From an uncultured Spirochaetaceae bacterium (GTDB lineage Bacteria; Spirochaetota; Spirochaetia; Sphaerochaetales; Sphaerochaetaceae), in the NCBI GenBank assembly GCA_900321635.1, contig ONWV01000006.1:1-64000 (forward strand): 64,000 nucleotides of DNA, read 5' to 3'. Positions 33,054 to 41,577 of the stretch are shown one piece after another. Both the position numbers and the translations under genes were made by a program. Every line of letters starts with the position of its first letter. Position 1 is the stretch's first letter. Below the pieces are notes generated by a model. It was not told the origin of the DNA and did no database searches. It worked only from the letters and a program-made list of their open reading frames with translations.

Positions 33054-34259
33054 CTTCTCAATGGCATCGGCCTTGTTGAGTCCGTCCAAAAATCCGCTGT
33101 TGACATGCACTCCGTCCTCGGTCCAGGCCTGCTTCTGGACATCGACCTCGGATTTGAGGACCTCTATGATTGGAAGGTTGAACTTCTTGGCAAAGTCCCA
33201 GTCACGGGTATCGTGTGCGGGAACGGCCATGATGGCACCTGTTCCGTAGGAGATCAGTACATAGTCTGCAATCCAGATCGGAATCTCCTTACCGTTGACG
33301 GGGTTGATGGCATAGCTTCCGGAGAAGACGCCTGTTTTTTCCTTTGCAAGGTCCGTTCTGTCAAGGTCGCTCTTTTTGGCAGCCTGTGAGATGTAGTCCT
33401 TTACGGCCTTCTCGTTGTCCTTTGTGGTGAGCTTTCCGACAAGCGGATGCTCCGGGGAGATGACCATGTATGTGGCGCCGAACAGGGTGTCGCATCTGGT
33501 TGTGAAGACCTCGAGCTTTCCGTCCGGGTCGTTCTCAAGTCCTTTGACCTGGAAAAGAACGGATGCGCCTTCGGATTTTCCGATCCAGTTGCGCTGCATG
33601 AGCTTTACGGATTCGGGCCAGTCCACAAGGTCCAGATCGTCCAGAAGTCTCTGGGCGTAGGCTGTGATTTTCAGAACCCACTGGCGGATATTCTTTTTCT
33701 CGACCTGAGCTCCGCAGCGGTCGCACTTTCCTTCCTTGACCTCTTCGTTGGCAAGTCCTGTCTTGCAGTGCGGGCACCAGTTGATCGGAGCCTGGCTTTC
33801 ATAGGCAAGGCCCTTCTCGTAGAGCTTCTCGAAGATCCACTGTGTCCAGTGATAGTACTTGGGGTCGCATGTGGAAATCTCTCTGTCCCAGTCGTAGCAG
33901 AATCCCAGGCTCTTGATCTGGCGGCGGAAGGTGTTGATGTTCTTTTCCGTCGTGATTGCAGGATGGGTTCCTGTCTGAATGGCATAGTTTTCCGCAGGAA
34001 GACCGAAAGAGTCGAATCCCATCGGATGAAGGACGTTGAAACCGTTCATTCTGAGATATCTGCAGTAGATGTCGGTTGCCGTATAGCCTTCGGGATGTCC
34101 TACATGAAGGCCTGCTCCTGACGGATAGGGGAACATGTCAAGGACGTAGGCCCTCTTCTCCTTGGGGAAGGAGGGGTCTTCTGTGACTGCAAAGGTCTTG
34201 TTCTCTGCCCAGTACTTCTGCCATTTAGGCTCTGTTTCGCTGAAAGGATAACTGCTCAT
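33054..34259 (-). pseudogene. leuS: Leucyl-tRNA synthetase, N-terminal part before a frameshift
   Basis: About 402 residues of LeuRS, with the HIGH-type motif ([21 protein letters not shown]), two CxxC pairs ([16 protein letters not shown]) and the CP1 editing domain. LeuRS similarity ends at [13 protein letters not shown] near 33054. Beyond that the frame runs on as unrelated residues to a stop at 33006. The other half continues in the next frame. Compared with the family, about five residues are missing at the join, so a deletion of about 14 bases in the repeat GAGAAGAGAAGAG would explain both the shift and the gap. LeuRS is essential, so an assembly error is the first thing to exclude. Confidence 0.88.
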
Positions 34260-34267
34260 GGTTGAAT

Positions 34268-34296
34268 ATATTATTTAGATTGCCATTTTGCGTCAA
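34268..34296 (-). promoter_or_regulatory. Predicted leuS promoter
   Basis: On the minus strand TTGACG (34296-34291) and TAATAT (34273-34268) are 17 bases apart. The leuS ATG at 34259 lies eight bases past the -10, with no ribosome binding site between. Confidence 0.7.
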
Positions 34297-34351
34297 TTGA
34301 AGGGCTCTTTTTGGTGTTGTGGTTTGCCCTTGTCAGGTATATTCTTTTCAT

Positions 34352-35032
34352 ATGTTGCTCAGGCAGTACGCAGTTCTCTTTTTCTACATCCTTGACATCT
34401 CTTTCTGTCTGATTTCAATCAAGCAGAAAAACTCAAGACTCTATGCACTGACAAAGCCCTTTCTGATGCCGCTTCTTTGCACCGTCTATTTTCTTTTCCT
34501 GCCGCAGGGAGTCAGGGACCGCTGGTATCAGACCTTTGTGCTGTTTGCGCTTTCTTTCCACTGCCTTGGTGATGTTTTTCTTCTTTTTCCCAGAAACAAG
34601 AGCCGACATATGTTCTACCTTGGGATGCTGTGCTTCTTCATCGGGCATATCTTTTACACCCTGTGGTTTGTCAATGCCGATGTGGGACACTCGAAAAAGG
34701 GCGTGGTTCTGACTGTGATCTTGTGCCTTATTCTGGAGTACGGGCTTTTCAGACAGCTTGTTTTAGGGCCTCGTAAGTACGCACCGATTCTTGTACCGTA
34801 TTCATTCGGCCTTTGCGCCATGGCCGCTGCCATTGCCTCCACTGCGGGAAACGGGTCTCCCGTCTATGCCACGCTGATAAGTTTTCTAGGTGTTGCCCTG
34901 TTTTACTTTTCCGATTTCTGCATCATGAGGAGAATGGTGCGCCTTCCGCTTTTCGGCCAGATGACGGTGATGACCACCTACATTGCGGGCCAGAGTATGA
35001 TTATTCTGGGAATGCTCCTGATGCAGATGTGA
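34352..35032 (+). CDS. YhhN/TMEM86-family membrane protein
   Basis: A 226-residue membrane protein with about seven or eight segments. The YhhN family marks are ALTKPFLMPLL, FHCLGDVFLLF, GHIFYTLWFV and the C-terminal YFSDFCIM and TTYIAGQSMIILG. The animal member TMEM86B is a lysoplasmalogenase that cleaves the vinyl ether bond of lysoplasmalogens, and anaerobic bacteria can contain plasmalogens, so that role is possible but not shown. I chose the ATG at 34352 over the open frame from 34319 because TATATT (34338-34343) lies eight bases before it and the extra residues are not membrane-like. Confidence 0.82.
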   Translation: MLLRQYAVLFFYILDISFCLISIKQKNSRLYALTKPFLMPLLCTVYFLFLPQGVRDRWYQTFVLFALSFHCLGDVFLLFPRNKSRHMFYLGMLCFFIGHIFYTLWFVNADVGHSKKGVVLTVILCLILEYGLFRQLVLGPRKYAPILVPYSFGLCAMAAAIASTAGNGSPVYATLISFLGVALFYFSDFCIMRRMVRLPLFGQMTVMTTYIAGQSMIILGMLLMQM

Positions 35033-35111
35033 AAAACGCTACATCTGTGGTGAATCTTGAGAACTATTAACTACACATAGTTCATTTATTTTTGTTATAA
35101 TGTCAGCCGTT

Positions 35112-36923
35112 ATGGCAGAAATGAAATCCATTTACAATGAAAGCTCGATAAAAACCATGTCCCCGCTGGAGCATATCAGGCTCAGACCAGGTATGTACAT
35201 CGGACGCCTTGGAAACGGTACCCATGTAGATGACGGAATCTACGTCCTGATGAAGGAAGTCATAGACAACAGCATTGATGAATTCATCATGGGAGCCGGA
35301 AACAGAATCACCATCAGGCTTGAGGACAAGAAGGTAAGTGTCCGCGACCACGGCCGAGGAATTCCCCTTGGAAAGGTCATTGACTGTGTCTCTGAAATAA
35401 ACACAGGTGCAAAGTACAACGACGATGTCTTCCAGTTCAGCGTCGGTCTGAACGGAGTAGGTACCAAGGCCGTAAACGCCTTAAGCTCATGGTTCCACGT
35501 AAAATCCTTCAGAGACGGAAAATTCTTCGAGGCTTTTTTCAAAAAGGGCATTCTGACATCCCAGAACGAGGGCAGCACTGACGAGCCCAACGGAACTCTT
35601 ACCGAGTTCATCCCCGATGAGGAAGTTTTCGGCTCCTATTCTTTCAATGATGATTTCATCACCCAGAGGCTGAACAACTACTGCTACCTGAACACAGGCC
35701 TTACTCTGGACTATAACAAGCGCATCTTCAAGAGCCAGCACGGTCTTCTGGATCTTCTTGAAAAGGAAGTTCAGGACAACGGTATCTATGACATCATCCA
35801 CTACCGTGGAAAAATGATTGAGTTTGCCTTCACCCACACCCGTGAGTTCAGCGGCGAGACTTATTTCTCATACGTCAACGGACAGTATACAAGCGACGGA
35901 GGAACCCATCAGGCCGCATTCAAGGAAGGAATCCTTGCAGGCGTCAAGGAGTTCTTCAAAAAGTCCACCTGGGCACCTCAGGATGTCAGAGAGGGCATTG
36001 TCGGAGCCATAGCAATCAAGGTTCAGACCCCTGTGTTTGAAAGCCAGACAAAGAATAAGCTTGGCAACACAGAAGTCAGGATGCCGATCATCAACGAGGT
36101 CAAAGAGGCCATAATAGATCATCTTCACAAAAACAGTGATGTGGCGCAGCTTCTGAACCAGAAGATTCTGACCAACGAAAACATCAGAAAGAAGCTTTCC
36201 GAGGTAAAGAAGATTGCCAAGGAAAACGCCAAGAAGATTTCAATCAACATCCCCAAGCTCAAGGACTGCAAGTTCCACCTTGGCCAGACAGGACCTCATG
36301 CCGATATGGGAGAAAGGTCCATGATCTTCCTGACCGAGGGAGATTCTGCTTCGGGTACACTCAACACGGCGCGCGATGTAATGACACAGGCTGTATTCAG
36401 CCTCAGGGGAAAGCCCTTGAACACAAACGGCATGGCCATGACGGAGATGTACAAGAACGCCGAGCTTTACAATGTCATGGCGGCCTTGGGAATAGAGAAC
36501 GGAATAGAAGGGCTCAGGTACTCCAAGGTCATATTCGCAACAGATGCCGATATTGACGGCTATCATATCAGAATTCTTCTTCTGACTTACTTCCTAAGCT
36601 ATTTTGAGGATCTGATTCATGCCGGCCGTGTCTGGATTCTGGACACCCCGCTTTTCAGGGTAAGAAACAAGAGCGTCACGACGTACTGCTACTCCGAAGA
36701 GGAGCGCGACAACATGATGAAGCAGATCCGCGGCTCCGAGGTCACCAGATTCAAAGGCCTTGGAGAAATATCGGCCAAGGAGTTCGGACAGTTCATCGGA
36801 GAAGACATGCGCCTGATTCCCGTGACAATAGACAGCCTTGCCGATGCGCGCAGGGCCATGAACTTCTACATGGGAAACAATACCCCGGAGCGCCGGGATT
36901 TCATCATGGAAAATCTGGTGTGA
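35112..36923 (+). CDS. parE: Topoisomerase IV subunit B (ParE-like)
   Basis: The ATPase subunit of a second type II topoisomerase, 603 residues from the ATG at 35112. It has GHKL motifs (MKEVIDNSIDEF, RDHGRGIPL, GLNGVGTKAVNALS) and TOPRIM motifs (FLTEGDSASGT, ATDADIDGYHIRILLLTYF). It is shorter than GyrB and has EGDSASG in place of EGDSAGG. A TGTTATAAT extended -10 (35093-35101) overlaps an earlier ATG at 35100, so translation probably starts at 35112 on an almost leaderless message. parC follows after 11 bases. Confidence 0.92.
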   Translation: MAEMKSIYNESSIKTMSPLEHIRLRPGMYIGRLGNGTHVDDGIYVLMKEVIDNSIDEFIMGAGNRITIRLEDKKVSVRDHGRGIPLGKVIDCVSEINTGAKYNDDVFQFSVGLNGVGTKAVNALSSWFHVKSFRDGKFFEAFFKKGILTSQNEGSTDEPNGTLTEFIPDEEVFGSYSFNDDFITQRLNNYCYLNTGLTLDYNKRIFKSQHGLLDLLEKEVQDNGIYDIIHYRGKMIEFAFTHTREFSGETYFSYVNGQYTSDGGTHQAAFKEGILAGVKEFFKKSTWAPQDVREGIVGAIAIKVQTPVFESQTKNKLGNTEVRMPIINEVKEAIIDHLHKNSDVAQLLNQKILTNENIRKKLSEVKKIAKENAKKISINIPKLKDCKFHLGQTGPHADMGERSMIFLTEGDSASGTLNTARDVMTQAVFSLRGKPLNTNGMAMTEMYKNAELYNVMAALGIENGIEGLRYSKVIFATDADIDGYHIRILLLTYFLSYFEDLIHAGRVWILDTPLFRVRNKSVTTYCYSEEERDNMMKQIRGSEVTRFKGLGEISAKEFGQFIGEDMRLIPVTIDSLADARRAMNFYMGNNTPERRDFIMENLV

Positions 36924-36934
36924 GGAGGCAGTAG

Positions 36935-39031
36935 ATGGCAAACGCAAAGGATCTGTTCAGACAGAACTTCATTGAATACGCCTCCTATGTCATCAAAGAC
37001 AGGGCTATTCCGGATATCGAGGACGGCCTGAAGCCGGTTCAGAGACGAATCCTGCATACGATGATCGAGATGGACGACGGACGCTTCAACAAAGTTGCGA
37101 ACGTCGTGGGTTCAACCATGCACTACCACCCGCACGGCGACCAGTCCATCTACACCGCACTTGTGAACCTTGCCAACTGCGACCTGTTCATAGACAAGCA
37201 GGGAAACTACGGAAACTTCATGACAGGAGACGGTCCTGCCGCAGCCAGATACATCGAGTGCCGCCTGCTTCCGTTTGCAAAGAAGGTTCTGTACAACCCT
37301 GAGATCACCGAGTATGTCGAGTCCTATGACGGCAGAAACAAGGAGCCTGTAGTATTTCCGGCAAAGATTCCCGTAGTCCTGATTCAGGGAACAGAGGGTA
37401 TTGCCGTAGGAATGTCCACGAAGATTCTTCCCCACAACGCACTTGAGGTCATTGATGCTCAGATTGCGGCCATCAAGGGCGAGGACTTTACGCTTTACCC
37501 GGACTTCCCGGGCGGCGGAATCATGGACGTTTCAAACTACGAGGACGGCCTTGGATCTGTAGCTGTCAGAGCAAAGCTCGACACCTCAAACGCCAAGAAG
37601 ATCATCATCGAGGAGCTTCCCTTCGGAGTGGACAGCGAGAAGATGATCGAGTCCATCGAGAAGGCCATAAAGAAGGGTCGCCTGAAGATTCAGAGCGTAA
37701 GCGACTTCACGGCCGATACGGTCAACATCGAAATATCCCTGGCCAAGGGAACCTATACAAAGGACATAGTCGATGCCCTTTATGCCTACACAGACTGCGA
37801 GCAGAAGATTTCGGTCAACTGCCTTGTCATCAAGGACAAGCTTCCGCATGTCTGTACTGTAAGCGATGTCATAAGATACCATGCGGACCACATCCTTGAG
37901 GTCTCCAAGAAGGAGCTTGAGGTTCAGCGCGGGCATCTGTTCGACAGGCTGCACACAAGAACTCTCGAACGGATCTTCATTGAAGAGCGCATCTACAAGA
38001 GAATAGAGCAGAAGAGGACCCAGGACGCCGTTGTCAACGCAGTCAGAACAGGTTTTGAGCCATATAAGGATCAGCTTGTCAGAGACATCTCAGACGATGA
38101 CATTGACCACCTGCTCAAAATCCCAATCCGCAGAATCTCCCTGTTTGACATAGAGAAGAACAAGGAAGAGATTGACCAGATCAATGCCGACCTTAAGCAG
38201 GTGGATTATGATCTGTGCCATCTGGACGAGTATTCAATCAGAACTCTCAAGAACATCAGAGCCGACCTTGAGAACGACGAGCACAAGAGAAAGACCGTTA
38301 TCTCTGATTTCAACATGGTAGATGTAAGGGATGTTGCAAAGAGGGACCTTGATCTGCGCTACGACGGTCTTACAGGATATCTCGGAACCAATGTGAAGTC
38401 CGGAAATCCGCTGATGAAGGTCTCTGAGTTCGACAAGATTCTCATAGTCCAGAAAGACGGAACCTACTACTGCACCAATGTCTCAGACAGGATGTTCGTA
38501 GGAAAGGATATTGCATATTGCGGCCTTGCCGACAAGGAAGTTCTTGAGAACACGGTCTTCACCGTTCTGTATCTGGACAAGAAGACACGCGTCACCTACA
38601 TCAAGCGCTGCAAGCTCAGCGGCTTTATCATGAACAAGCCGTACGCACTTCTTCCGGATCCTGCCAACAATTCGATGAAGAAGCTGTCCGTTCTTCCGAA
38701 CGCAGAGGTCACTGTCACATACAAGAGCCCGTCCAGAGTCAAGGAATCCACATTCCTTTTCTCCGACTTCCTAATCAAGGGAGCAAAGGCAGGAGGAGTG
38801 ACAGTTTCCAAGAAGGAGATTGCCTCCATCAGAATCAAGCCCTGCAAGCTTGTTGAGGAGAACGTCAGGACTGCAACAGAAAGCCTGAGTGAAGTAGAGG
38901 ACGAAGAGCCCGTAGAGCAGACAGCAGAGCCGCAGGAGACTCCTGTCAGCGAGAGCGCACCCGAGTCCAAGAGCGTCAAAAAGCAGACCGATGACGAGAT
39001 GCCGGGGTTGTTTGATGATATCGATAACTGA
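36935..39031 (+). CDS. parC: Topoisomerase IV subunit A (ParC-like)
   Basis: The DNA-cleaving subunit that pairs with ParE to unlink daughter chromosomes. The 698 residues show the active-site region (STMHYHPHGDQSIYTALVN, then the tyrosine in GPAAARYIECRLLPFAKK). The C-terminal domain is short and lacks a GyrA box, which separates it from the gyrase at 5-7 kb. It ends in an acidic, proline-rich tail of about 50 residues. The ATG follows a GAGGAGGC site. The 3' end overlaps the pseudouridine synthase gene. Confidence 0.92.
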   Translation: MANAKDLFRQNFIEYASYVIKDRAIPDIEDGLKPVQRRILHTMIEMDDGRFNKVANVVGSTMHYHPHGDQSIYTALVNLANCDLFIDKQGNYGNFMTGDGPAAARYIECRLLPFAKKVLYNPEITEYVESYDGRNKEPVVFPAKIPVVLIQGTEGIAVGMSTKILPHNALEVIDAQIAAIKGEDFTLYPDFPGGGIMDVSNYEDGLGSVAVRAKLDTSNAKKIIIEELPFGVDSEKMIESIEKAIKKGRLKIQSVSDFTADTVNIEISLAKGTYTKDIVDALYAYTDCEQKISVNCLVIKDKLPHVCTVSDVIRYHADHILEVSKKELEVQRGHLFDRLHTRTLERIFIEERIYKRIEQKRTQDAVVNAVRTGFEPYKDQLVRDISDDDIDHLLKIPIRRISLFDIEKNKEEIDQINADLKQVDYDLCHLDEYSIRTLKNIRADLENDEHKRKTVISDFNMVDVRDVAKRDLDLRYDGLTGYLGTNVKSGNPLMKVSEFDKILIVQKDGTYYCTNVSDRMFVGKDIAYCGLADKEVLENTVFTVLYLDKKTRVTYIKRCKLSGFIMNKPYALLPDPANNSMKKLSVLPNAEVTVTYKSPSRVKESTFLFSDFLIKGAKAGGVTVSKKEIASIRIKPCKLVEENVRTATESLSEVEDEEPVEQTAEPQETPVSESAPESKSVKKQTDDEMPGLFDDIDN

Positions 39032-39725
39032 TTTTGAGAAGAGGGTCCTTTACGAGGACAACCACATCATCATAGTGAACAAGAACCCCGGCGAAATCGT
39101 CCAGGCGGACAAGACCGGGGACAGCACTCTGATGGATACGGTCAAAGCCTACCTCAAGGAAAAATATCAAAAGCCCGGAAATGTCTTTCTTGGGCTGCCT
39201 CACAGGCTGGACCGACCCACAAGCGGCATTGTGGTTCTTGCCAAGACTGACAAGGCCTTAAGCCGGCTGAACGATATGTTCAGAACAGGCAAGGTGGACA
39301 AAATCTACTGGGCTGTGACGGACAGGCCTCTGCCAGAAGAAAAAGGTACCCTCGTTCATTATCTTTATAGAGATGCACAAAAGAACAAAAGCTTTGCCTA
39401 TCCAAGCCCCCGCGTCAGAGGCCACAGGGAATCGGAACTTCAGGAGGCCAGGCTTGAGTACGAGACCCTGGCAAGGTCCGACAGATATACATTATTGAAA
39501 ATAAGGCTTCTGACAGGACGCCATCATCAGATTCGCGCCCAGCTTGCGGCCTGCAATGTACACATCAAGGGAGACCTGAAATACGGCTTTCCCAGATCCA
39601 ATCCTGACGGGGGAATCTGCCTGCATTCCAGAGAGGTTTCCTTTGTCCATCCTGTAAGCGGAAAAGACATTTGCGTCACAGCCCCTCTGCCCAGTGACAG
39701 AATCTGGACATTCTTTTCCCTCTGA
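39015..39725 (+). CDS. RluA-family RNA pseudouridine synthase
   Basis: A 236-residue enzyme that converts uridine to pseudouridine in rRNA or tRNA. The catalytic aspartate lies in HRLDRPTSGIVVLAKT, and the family motifs YWAVTDRPLP and LLTGRHHQIRAQLAA follow. There is no S4 domain at the N-terminus, as in the RluA and TruC subgroups. The exact target base cannot be read. I chose the ATG at 39015 (MISITDFEKRVLYED), inside the end of parC, over the frame start at 38991. The overlap implies co-expression with parC. Confidence 0.9.
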   Translation: MISITDFEKRVLYEDNHIIIVNKNPGEIVQADKTGDSTLMDTVKAYLKEKYQKPGNVFLGLPHRLDRPTSGIVVLAKTDKALSRLNDMFRTGKVDKIYWAVTDRPLPEEKGTLVHYLYRDAQKNKSFAYPSPRVRGHRESELQEARLEYETLARSDRYTLLKIRLLTGRHHQIRAQLAACNVHIKGDLKYGFPRSNPDGGICLHSREVSFVHPVSGKDICVTAPLPSDRIWTFFSL

Positions 39726-39773
39726 TTTACGGTTTTGGCAATTTTTAATCCTCGAATTGATGTATTCTCAAAG

Positions 39774-39801
39774 TTGACTTATGGCAAAACAGAGTTATAC
39801 T
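39774..39801 (+). promoter_or_regulatory. Predicted gdhA promoter
   Basis: TTGACT (39774-39779) and TATACT (39796-39801) are 16 bases apart, upstream of a TTGGAGG ribosome site. Confidence 0.7.
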
Positions 39802-39823
39802 GAAAAAGCAATTGGAGGCAAAA

Positions 39824-41161
39824 ATGTATAAACTTGATGAGTTTATGGCAGAACTTGAAAGAAAGAATCCCGCGCAGCCGGAGTTTATTCAGGCAGCCAG
39901 AGAAGTCATTTCTTCAGTTATCGATGTTGTTAATTCTAACCCGCTTTACCTCAAGAACAAAATCCTGGACAGAATCGTAGAACCAGAGAGAATCATCCAG
40001 TTCAGAGTCGAGTGGGAAGATGACAACCATGAGATTCAGGTCAACAGAGGATGGCGTGTTCAGTACAACAGTGCAATCGGTCCTTACAAGGGCGGTTTGC
40101 GTTTCCACGCCAATGTCACACTCGGCACACTGAAGTTCCTCGGCTTCGAGCAGATCTTCAAGAACTCCCTCACCACACTGCCGATGGGCGGCGGAAAGGG
40201 AGGCTCGGATTTCTCACCAAGAGGAAAGTCTGATGCAGAAATCATGAGATTCTGCCGTGCTTTCATGACAGAGCTTGAGAAGTACATCGGTCCTGATACA
40301 GATGTCCCGGCCGGAGACCTCGGAGTAGGCGGAAGAGAAATCGGATACCTCTACGGAACATACAGAAAGATCCGCAACGAGAACACCGGCGTCCTCACAG
40401 GAAAAGGATGGGGATGGGGCGGAAGCCGTGTCAGACCAGAGGCAACAGGTTACGGAACAATGTATTTCGCAAACGAAATGCTCAAGGAAAACAACGACAC
40501 CTTCGCAGGCAAGAGAGTAGCAATCTCCGGCTTCGGTAACGTCGCATGGGGCGCAGTCACAAAGGCAACCCAGCTCGGTGCCAAGGTCGTCACACTCTCA
40601 GGCCCTGACGGATACATCCTCGATGAGAACGGAGTCAACACTCCCGAGAAGATTGCCTACATGCTCGAGCTCAGAGCATCCAACATGGATGTCATTGAGC
40701 CGTACGCAAAGAAGTTCGGTGCAAAGTTCGTCAAGGGCAAGAAGCCTTGGGAAGTCCCAGTCGACATGGCATTCCCCTGTGCTCTTCAGAACGAGCTCAA
40801 CGGCGATGATGCAAAGCTCCTTATCAAGAACGGCGTCAAGTATGTCATCGAGACATCCAACATGGGATGCACCCCAGAGGCAATCGAAGCCTTCCAGGCA
40901 GCCCGTATCCCGTTCGCACCCGGCAAAGCAGCCAACGCCGGTGGAGTCGCAGTCTCCGGTCTTGAGATGTCCCAGAACGCAGAGCACTACTTCTGGACAG
41001 CCGAAGAAGTCGACCAGAAGCTTCACGTTATCATGAAAGACATCCACGACAACTGCGTCAAAGAAGGCAAGTGCCCGGATGGCTACATCGACTACGTGAA
41101 GGGTGCTAATATTGCGGGCTTTAAAAAGGTTGCCGACGCCATGTGCCAGCAAGGCTTCTAA
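39824..41161 (+). CDS. gdhA: Glutamate dehydrogenase, probably NADP-specific
   Basis: This enzyme joins ammonia to 2-oxoglutarate. The 445 residues match the hexameric bacterial form of GdhA. Visible motifs are GPYKGGLRFHANVTLGTLKF, the catalytic-lysine region LPMGGGKGGSDF, PAGDLGVGGREIGYLYG, and the dinucleotide fold ISGFGNVAWGA. Overall length and pattern resemble the NADP-type enzyme, but cofactor cannot be proven by reading. The ATG at 39824 has a perfect GGAGG site. A TTG at 39812 overlaps that site and is rejected. Its terminator is 263 bases downstream, beyond two repeats. Confidence 0.95.
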   Translation: MYKLDEFMAELERKNPAQPEFIQAAREVISSVIDVVNSNPLYLKNKILDRIVEPERIIQFRVEWEDDNHEIQVNRGWRVQYNSAIGPYKGGLRFHANVTLGTLKFLGFEQIFKNSLTTLPMGGGKGGSDFSPRGKSDAEIMRFCRAFMTELEKYIGPDTDVPAGDLGVGGREIGYLYGTYRKIRNENTGVLTGKGWGWGGSRVRPEATGYGTMYFANEMLKENNDTFAGKRVAISGFGNVAWGAVTKATQLGAKVVTLSGPDGYILDENGVNTPEKIAYMLELRASNMDVIEPYAKKFGAKFVKGKKPWEVPVDMAFPCALQNELNGDDAKLLIKNGVKYVIETSNMGCTPEAIEAFQAARIPFAPGKAANAGGVAVSGLEMSQNAEHYFWTAEEVDQKLHVIMKDIHDNCVKEGKCPDGYIDYVKGANIAGFKKVADAMCQQGF

Positions 41162-41220
41162 AACGCAATTTCATCCGCGATTTCTGCGGCTTCATCTCAG
41201 CGCCTACCACCGAGGTATGT

Positions 41221-41261
41221 CGCTTCGATGCGCCGCAGCCTCGCGGCGAACTAGCGTTTTA
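41221..41261. repeat. 41-bp GC-rich direct repeat, copy 1
   Basis: A 41-base unit starting CGCTTCGATGCGCCGCAGCC and identical to copy 2 at 41352. It contains a six-base stem CGCCGC/GCGGCG around AGCCTC. Its final GCGTTTTAG also pairs with CTAAAACGC at 41157-41165, at the gdhA stop. The surrounding 240 bases are richer in G and C than other gaps in the window. Confidence 0.9.
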
Positions 41262-41351
41262 GCGGGAATGGTCGTTGCGCTCAGGCCGTGCCGCACGCAC
41301 TGTCCTTCGCTTGCGTCCTAGAAAACCCCTCGTCTATTTGAATTACTTTGG

Positions 41352-41392
41352 CGCTTCGATGCGCCGCAGCCTCGCGGCGAACTAGCGTTTTA
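41352..41392. repeat. 41-bp GC-rich direct repeat, copy 2
   Basis: A perfect copy of the unit at 41221, 131 bases further on, and in the same orientation. The repeat pair lies between gdhA and its terminator. Nothing in the 90 bases between the copies reads as a gene. Confidence 0.9.
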
Positions 41393-41423
41393 TTTATTGA
41401 AAACATTCATATTGATTTGACAG

Positions 41424-41458
41424 ACAGCTGTGCAGGAAACTGTGCAGCTGTTTTTTTT
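41424..41458 (+). terminator. Intrinsic terminator downstream of gdhA
   Basis: ACAGCTGTGCA (41424-41434) pairs with TGTGCAGCTGT (41441-41451), with two G-U pairs, around GGAAAC, and is followed by eight T residues. It is the only strong terminator after gdhA and lies 263 bases from the stop. Confidence 0.9.
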
Positions 41459-41462
41459 CTAC

Positions 41463-41553
41463 GATTTGCAGAGTTTTGCAAGATTTCCAAGATTTGCAAG
41501 ATTTCCAAGATTTCCAAGCTTTGCAAGATTTGCACGATTTGCAAGATTTGCTT
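41463..41553. repeat. Ten tandem 9-bp repeats
   Basis: Units of GATTTGCAA or GATTTCCAA repeat ten times with small changes. One extra base separates the first unit from the second. The array starts five bases after the T run of the terminator and ends 24 bases before the ATG of the next gene. It overlaps the likely promoter: TAATAT at about 41554-41559, with TTGCAC from a repeat unit 17 bases upstream. Confidence 0.92.
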
Positions 41554-41577
41554 AATATGTTACCCAACGGAGGGCTG

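Noticed and set aside
31745-34259. leuS considered as a natural split gene like the alpha and beta LeuRS of Aquifex
   Set aside because: The second half has no ribosome site or family-like start at the join, and about five residues are missing, which fits a deletion better. It is kept only as a lesser option in the findings.
35487-38979. Antisense frames across parE and parC
   Set aside because: They lie wholly inside conserved topoisomerase genes on the opposite strand and match no family.
41463-41553. Tandem repeat considered as a CRISPR array
   Set aside because: Units are nine bases with no spacers, and there are no cas genes nearby.
41476-41577. TTG-start extension of the PPDK-like protein through the 9-bp repeats
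   Set aside because: The extension is only the translated tandem repeat, and a GGAGG site precedes the ATG at 41578. Use of the TTG remains a remote option.
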